Source of the DNA: Nematopogon swammerdamellus
Lineage: Eukaryota; Arthropoda; Insecta; Lepidoptera; Adelidae
Length of the DNA stretch: 64,000 nt
NCBI GenBank assembly: GCA_946902875.1
Contig: OX336338.1
Coordinates: 6,687,971 to 6,751,970 of the forward strand
Direction of reading: 5' to 3'
Shown here: positions 60,811 through 64,000 of the stretch, piece by piece
How positions within the stretch are numbered: the stretch's first letter is position 1
How the letters are laid out: each line of letters begins with the position of its first letter
Position numbers and translations under genes: made by a program
The notes under the pieces: generated by a model
Told to the model about the DNA's origin: nothing
Database searches by the model: none
The model's input: only the letters and a program-made list of their open reading frames with translations

Positions 60811-61249
60811 TTATCTTCATTATATCATGTATCTATCTATCTTCATTATAATCTATTATTAGTATTTATCATATAAGACATGATTTTCCTTAGTGCGTAG
60901 ACTCATTGAGGGGATCTCGTAATGTTTTTCGAATGCGCATTAAAATAAAAAAAACCCACACTGCTAAACAGGACAATTTTGTGAATAGATTAAACAAGAT
61001 TTTACTAAGTGTAAGTGGTAGAGCCGTAGGCCAATTAAGTATGTAGTGTGTAAATTATAGGGGCTGCCGTATAGACAAACAGGTTATAGCATAAGGTTGG
61101 GTTAGGTTAGGAATTGTTGGATTATAAAACATACAAACTAAGTGAAGCGAACGGTGTCCATTCTAAAGCAATTTGTTACCGATGTGGTACCGTACCGTGA
61201 CACACATTTTTAATTTTTACCGGAAAGCAAATTTTAACACTACGGGTAG

Positions 61250-61352
61250 CCGGGAGTGGATGGATGAGAAGAGCGGAAGACCGCGTGTGGTGGCGTGCCT
61301 TGGGCCTATGTCCAGCAGTGGATAGATACAGGCTGATGATGATGATGATGAT
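61250..61352 (+). repeat. RTE-type LINE 3' end with (GAT)n
   Basis: Longest of the RTE tails here. The frame reads DRVWWRALGLCPAVDRYRL and runs into (ATG)n. No upstream coding region survives. Confidence 0.6.
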
Positions 61353-62499
61353 TGGTTTAGATTCCCCAGATAAAGCCCGAAATATTTTTTAACGTTGGAA
61401 ATGTTTAATGGATCGATTTTGCGTTATACACAAAAATGCTTATAACATTGTTGATATAAGGGTTACGAGGGTCAGTGAGGGCTCAATCGACGCAGAATTT
61501 ATCGAGACGTATTTGATGATATGAGATTATGAAAATTTCGAAATATTTTTTTTGAAAATTAAAAAAAAGCAAACAATTTCGGAAAAAATCGTGTAATTTT
61601 TTCGTAATTATTTTTTTAAAGTTCCGGTTAAGGGTAAGGACAAAAAGGAAAAAAAGGCTCACCATGAACTTAACGTGATTAGGAAAATAGATGAAAGCTC
61701 ATAGCTCGTAGTTATACACATAGATAAATAGAGTTAAGATCTGGGCCCAGACAAGATTAGGCAGGTAGAACAATAGAGTAAGTTAGTATGTATTTTATAG
61801 GAAATATATCTTTTTTCCACCAGTCGAAGTTAAAGAAGGTCTCGGGGCATAGGTACTTGCGACACAGACGACGACGGCTTGAAATCATAACAAGGAACTA
61901 AAATTAGGTCAACATGCGCGCGCGCCGCGTATTGTGGAGCCCGCAGCTGGGAGGTCACGGCATTGTTTTGGTCTAATGAAGGAACACCATTGTCATGGAC
62001 CCAGCGCATGGTCACGGGCGCGCTGCCGGGAGTAGGTATAATAATTTTTGGAGTTTTATTTTTGTTGGGTTTACTCACAGCGGTATTCCATGCTCTGTGG
62101 GTTTACTAAATAATGAAATTTTCCAAGATTCATTTCCAATGCAGCCATTGTTACGTACACGTGAAATCTGTCGATTTTTTTATCTATTTTGCAGACCTAC
62201 GTTTTTAATTACATTCCGATCATGTTTTAATCTAGTCATTAAACAACAAATTTATCAAAATAAGTACATACACAATGTCTATATAATACAAAGTCTACAT
62301 ATTAGTACTAATAGGTACATATATATTAGCATAATTATATATACAAATAGCTTCATATCAAGCGCGGCTGCCTGCTTAGGTTTGTTGTTGTCAGGTAAGA
62401 AATAGGTTGAATTATTTAATCACATGCATAACATACGCAGTTTCCTTCCTTTGCCGTTCGTTCTTTTCGAGAACAAAATTAAATCATGTTAGAGATTGA
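61353..62499. other. Unassigned stretch
   Basis: AT-rich with a local GC patch at 61915-62040 ('gcgcgcgcgccgcgtatt'). Frames at 61830-62078 and 61995-62405 are unrecognised. Nothing else supported. Confidence 0.3.
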
Positions 62500-62765
62500 A
62501 TTCGGTGACGACTGTCTCCGCGCGGCGGCGCGGCGCCGCGTCGACTCACACCTCCGAAGGCAGGGATTACCCGGTTCTTCGCGTCCGACGGACATTTCCA
62601 ATGTTGCGGCGGCGGCGGCGGAGAGGAAATTCGCCTTACGTTAAAACTCGTTGCGTGAGTCAGCCTACAGTGTACCGTAGTGTTGCCTCCGCCGCACATC
62701 GCCGCCGCCGCCCCGCGCCCGTACGTCACGTCACATTACGCTGCACCGCAAAGTCGCTATTGTAC
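62500..62765. promoter_or_regulatory. CpG-rich island with CRE- and AP-1-like sites
   Basis: About 250 bp of high GC and many CpGs, with (GCG)n and (GCC)n runs. It contains 'tacgtcacgtcac' (CRE-like) and 'tgcgtgagtcagc' (AP-1-like) near 62650-62745. Both strands show open frames (115 and 81 codons) because GC-rich DNA lacks stops. This is the best candidate in the window for a host promoter or 5' UTR, direction unknown. Confidence 0.35.
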
Positions 62766-62859
62766 ATAAACATGATGATTTTTTTTCCTAGAGTTACAGA
62801 TATTCGTGGTAATGAGCTGGATAATTTCTGGTCACATGAGTGAGTGGAGAATTTAATTC

Positions 62860-63030
62860 ACCTAAAATCCCATGACATTATTAAAAAAGTTTATGGAGAA
62901 AGTTTATTGTTTAACGTAGTTCGACCTTCGACATCGTTCTTAGTTACTTTGTTTGAGAAAGTATATGGTTTAGCTATGCGCAGCTCCTCCATCGGCGTCG
63001 CCATTAAATTGAAACAGCATCGCAGTTAAA
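62860..63030 (+). repeat. Degenerate foldback-array units
   Basis: Two diverged reverse-sense units ('gttcgaccttcgacatcg', 'cttagttactttgtttga', 'agctcctccatcggcgtc'). Confidence 0.4.
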
Positions 63031-63194
63031 TTTGAACAATACACATACACACAATTTCTGAATACCTTTAGTAAGTTGTTTTTATTGTATGTGGCTGTAT
63101 TCTGAGATATCTACTACAAGGAATAGGATTAAATTGGTTATAACATTTTTGTCTACCTAAAATTCAGGAATGTTGGAAGCTCGCGACCCTATTG

Positions 63195-63540
63195 CATTTT
63201 TTTAGGGTTCCGTATCCATACGCAATTACTAAGCCTACGCCGCGCCGCCTGTCTGTCTGTATGTCTGTCCTACTGCTGTATCGTTTGAACTGTAACAGAT
63301 AGCCGGTTGATATTTTCACAGAATATGTGTTATAATGGCGGATTAAGCGATCCCCATACAATAAACGTGCTACGAATCGATTAGTTACTGAATAATAGAT
63401 GGCGCCACACGTATTTATATTTTGAAATATAGAAAGACAAAATATAGACGAATATGTTTTTTACAGGTATGGTATACTTATAGCGAATCTACGGAACTCT
63501 CCATGCGCGAGTAAAACTCGCACTTGACCGATTTCTTAAA
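63195..63540 (-). repeat. GTGCGAGTC repeat, minus strand
   Basis: 'agggttccgtatccatac', TCTG run, 'tttcacagaatatgtgtt' and the terminal 'gagtaaaactcgcacttg' in family order, with about 70 bp inserted near 63380-63460. Confidence 0.6.
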
Positions 63541-63834
63541 GATGTATAAGTAACATGTAAATAACGCATTTTTAAATTTTTAGTCTGATTTATACTATCG
63601 TGGCGTTCAGTAAGCTTACCTCACATGAGAAAGTTAACTGTAAAAGATTTCAGTAGTTACGAACAGCTGGCCTAAAACTTAAAGCTACATATCTGTTATC
63701 TATCAGTTACAGTTATGGTAATAACACAATTCGGTTACTTAAAACTGCACAAAACGTTTTCATGTGGCAGCTTGCATTGCAGGCATGAATATATAAAGCA
63801 GCTATAATTGAGGGTCAACAATGAAAATTGGAAA

Positions 63835-63905
63835 TGATAAATCTTCTCGAAGAACGTAAGTAACTATGGGCGAGGCCGAAAGCAGAGCTACGTTCAGGAA
63901 GACGG
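63835..63905 (+). repeat. Single foldback-array unit
   Basis: 'cttctcgaagaacgtaag', 'gggcgaggccgaaagc' and 'gctacgttcaggaagacg': one forward unit directly upstream of a SINE-Y. 63541-63834 has no recognised feature. Confidence 0.5.
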
Positions 63906-64000
63906 TACCGTGTGGGGTCGGTACTTAAAAAATAATAACCCCACTGCATCTCTCCTCGTGCATGTCGGAAAAGGTGACTAAGGGACAAGGGTAAGATGCC
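63906..64000 (+). mobile_element. SINE-Y, cut by window end
   Basis: Starts 'taccgtgtggggtcggta' and reads to 'gggacaagggtaagatgcc' at the window edge. The rest lies outside. Confidence 0.7.

Noticed and set aside
62496..62843. 115-codon gene on the plus strand
   Set aside because: The frame mirrors the GC-rich island, and the opposite strand is open too. No domain or splice evidence.

Overview
This window looks like repeat-dense, AT-rich intergenic or intronic DNA from a moth or butterfly (Lepidoptera). The basis is the reverse-transcriptase families present and a set of short interspersed repeats that I recognise from lepidopteran genomes: the 'GTGCGAGTC' repeat, the 'gcccgcggcttcgctcgcg' repeat, and LINE tails ending in (GAT)n, (TAAA)n or (ATTCT)n. 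I found no intact multi-exon host gene. The best host candidates are one possible minus-strand exon at 12801-12936 and several short GC-rich islands (20.2, 32.4, 33.4, 55.1 and 62.5 kb).

The most complete and most interesting unit is at 50434-54080. A nearly full-length non-LTR retrotransposon (3.43 kb, minus strand) has one C2H2 finger, a reverse transcriptase, a CCHC knuckle and a C-terminal restriction-like endonuclease, broken by only two single-base frameshifts. It sits at the exact dyad centre of an older palindrome of about 210 bp, flanked by an 8-bp duplication (GGTATACC) that is itself palindromic. This suggests a retrotransposon that targets hairpin or palindromic DNA.

Other autonomous-element remains: a 5'-truncated, internally deleted CR1/Jockey-type LINE at 4.48-6.51 kb ('LINE-A') with decayed copies at 35.2, 41.4-42.1 and 47.9 kb; 3' ends of a second family ('LINE-B') at 16.7, 30.9, 41.1 and 47.8 kb; a LINE C-terminus with an (AAAT)n tail at 24.4-25.0 kb; RTE-type tails at 7.5, 40.9, 44.7, 57.3 and 61.3 kb; and fragments of an 'RPDG' nuclease-type element at 43.2 and 46.0-46.3 kb.

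Non-autonomous elements dominate. SINE-X has a tRNA-like head interrupted by a 5S-rRNA-like promoter segment and ends in poly(A). SINE-Y (about 300-325 bp) has 12-13 bp target duplications at three copies. A hybrid carries the SINE-Y head on the SINE-X tail, so heads and tails have been exchanged. There are TIR elements (TACAGGGTG family, CCCCCGACG family, a 553-bp ATATCGTCC element), several long foldbacks (4.0, 6.8, 11.2, 16.6, 34.7, 35.7, 56.2 and 57.8 kb), and a family of foldback elements whose arms are tandem arrays of a 60-70 bp unit containing GGCCGAAGGCC and share a conserved inversion junction (2.7-3.8, 22.3, 38.6-40.2, 45.7-47.4 and 48.6-49.1 kb). The 34.7-kb palindrome has identical 131-bp arms carrying a hammerhead-ribozyme-like core, as in Penelope-like elements.

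Nesting gives relative ages: SINE-X and a palindromic MITE lie inside TACAGGGTG MITEs, a TIR element lies inside a GTGCGAGTC repeat, and nuclease fragments lie between foldback arms. All assignments come from reading the sequence; no database search was possible.
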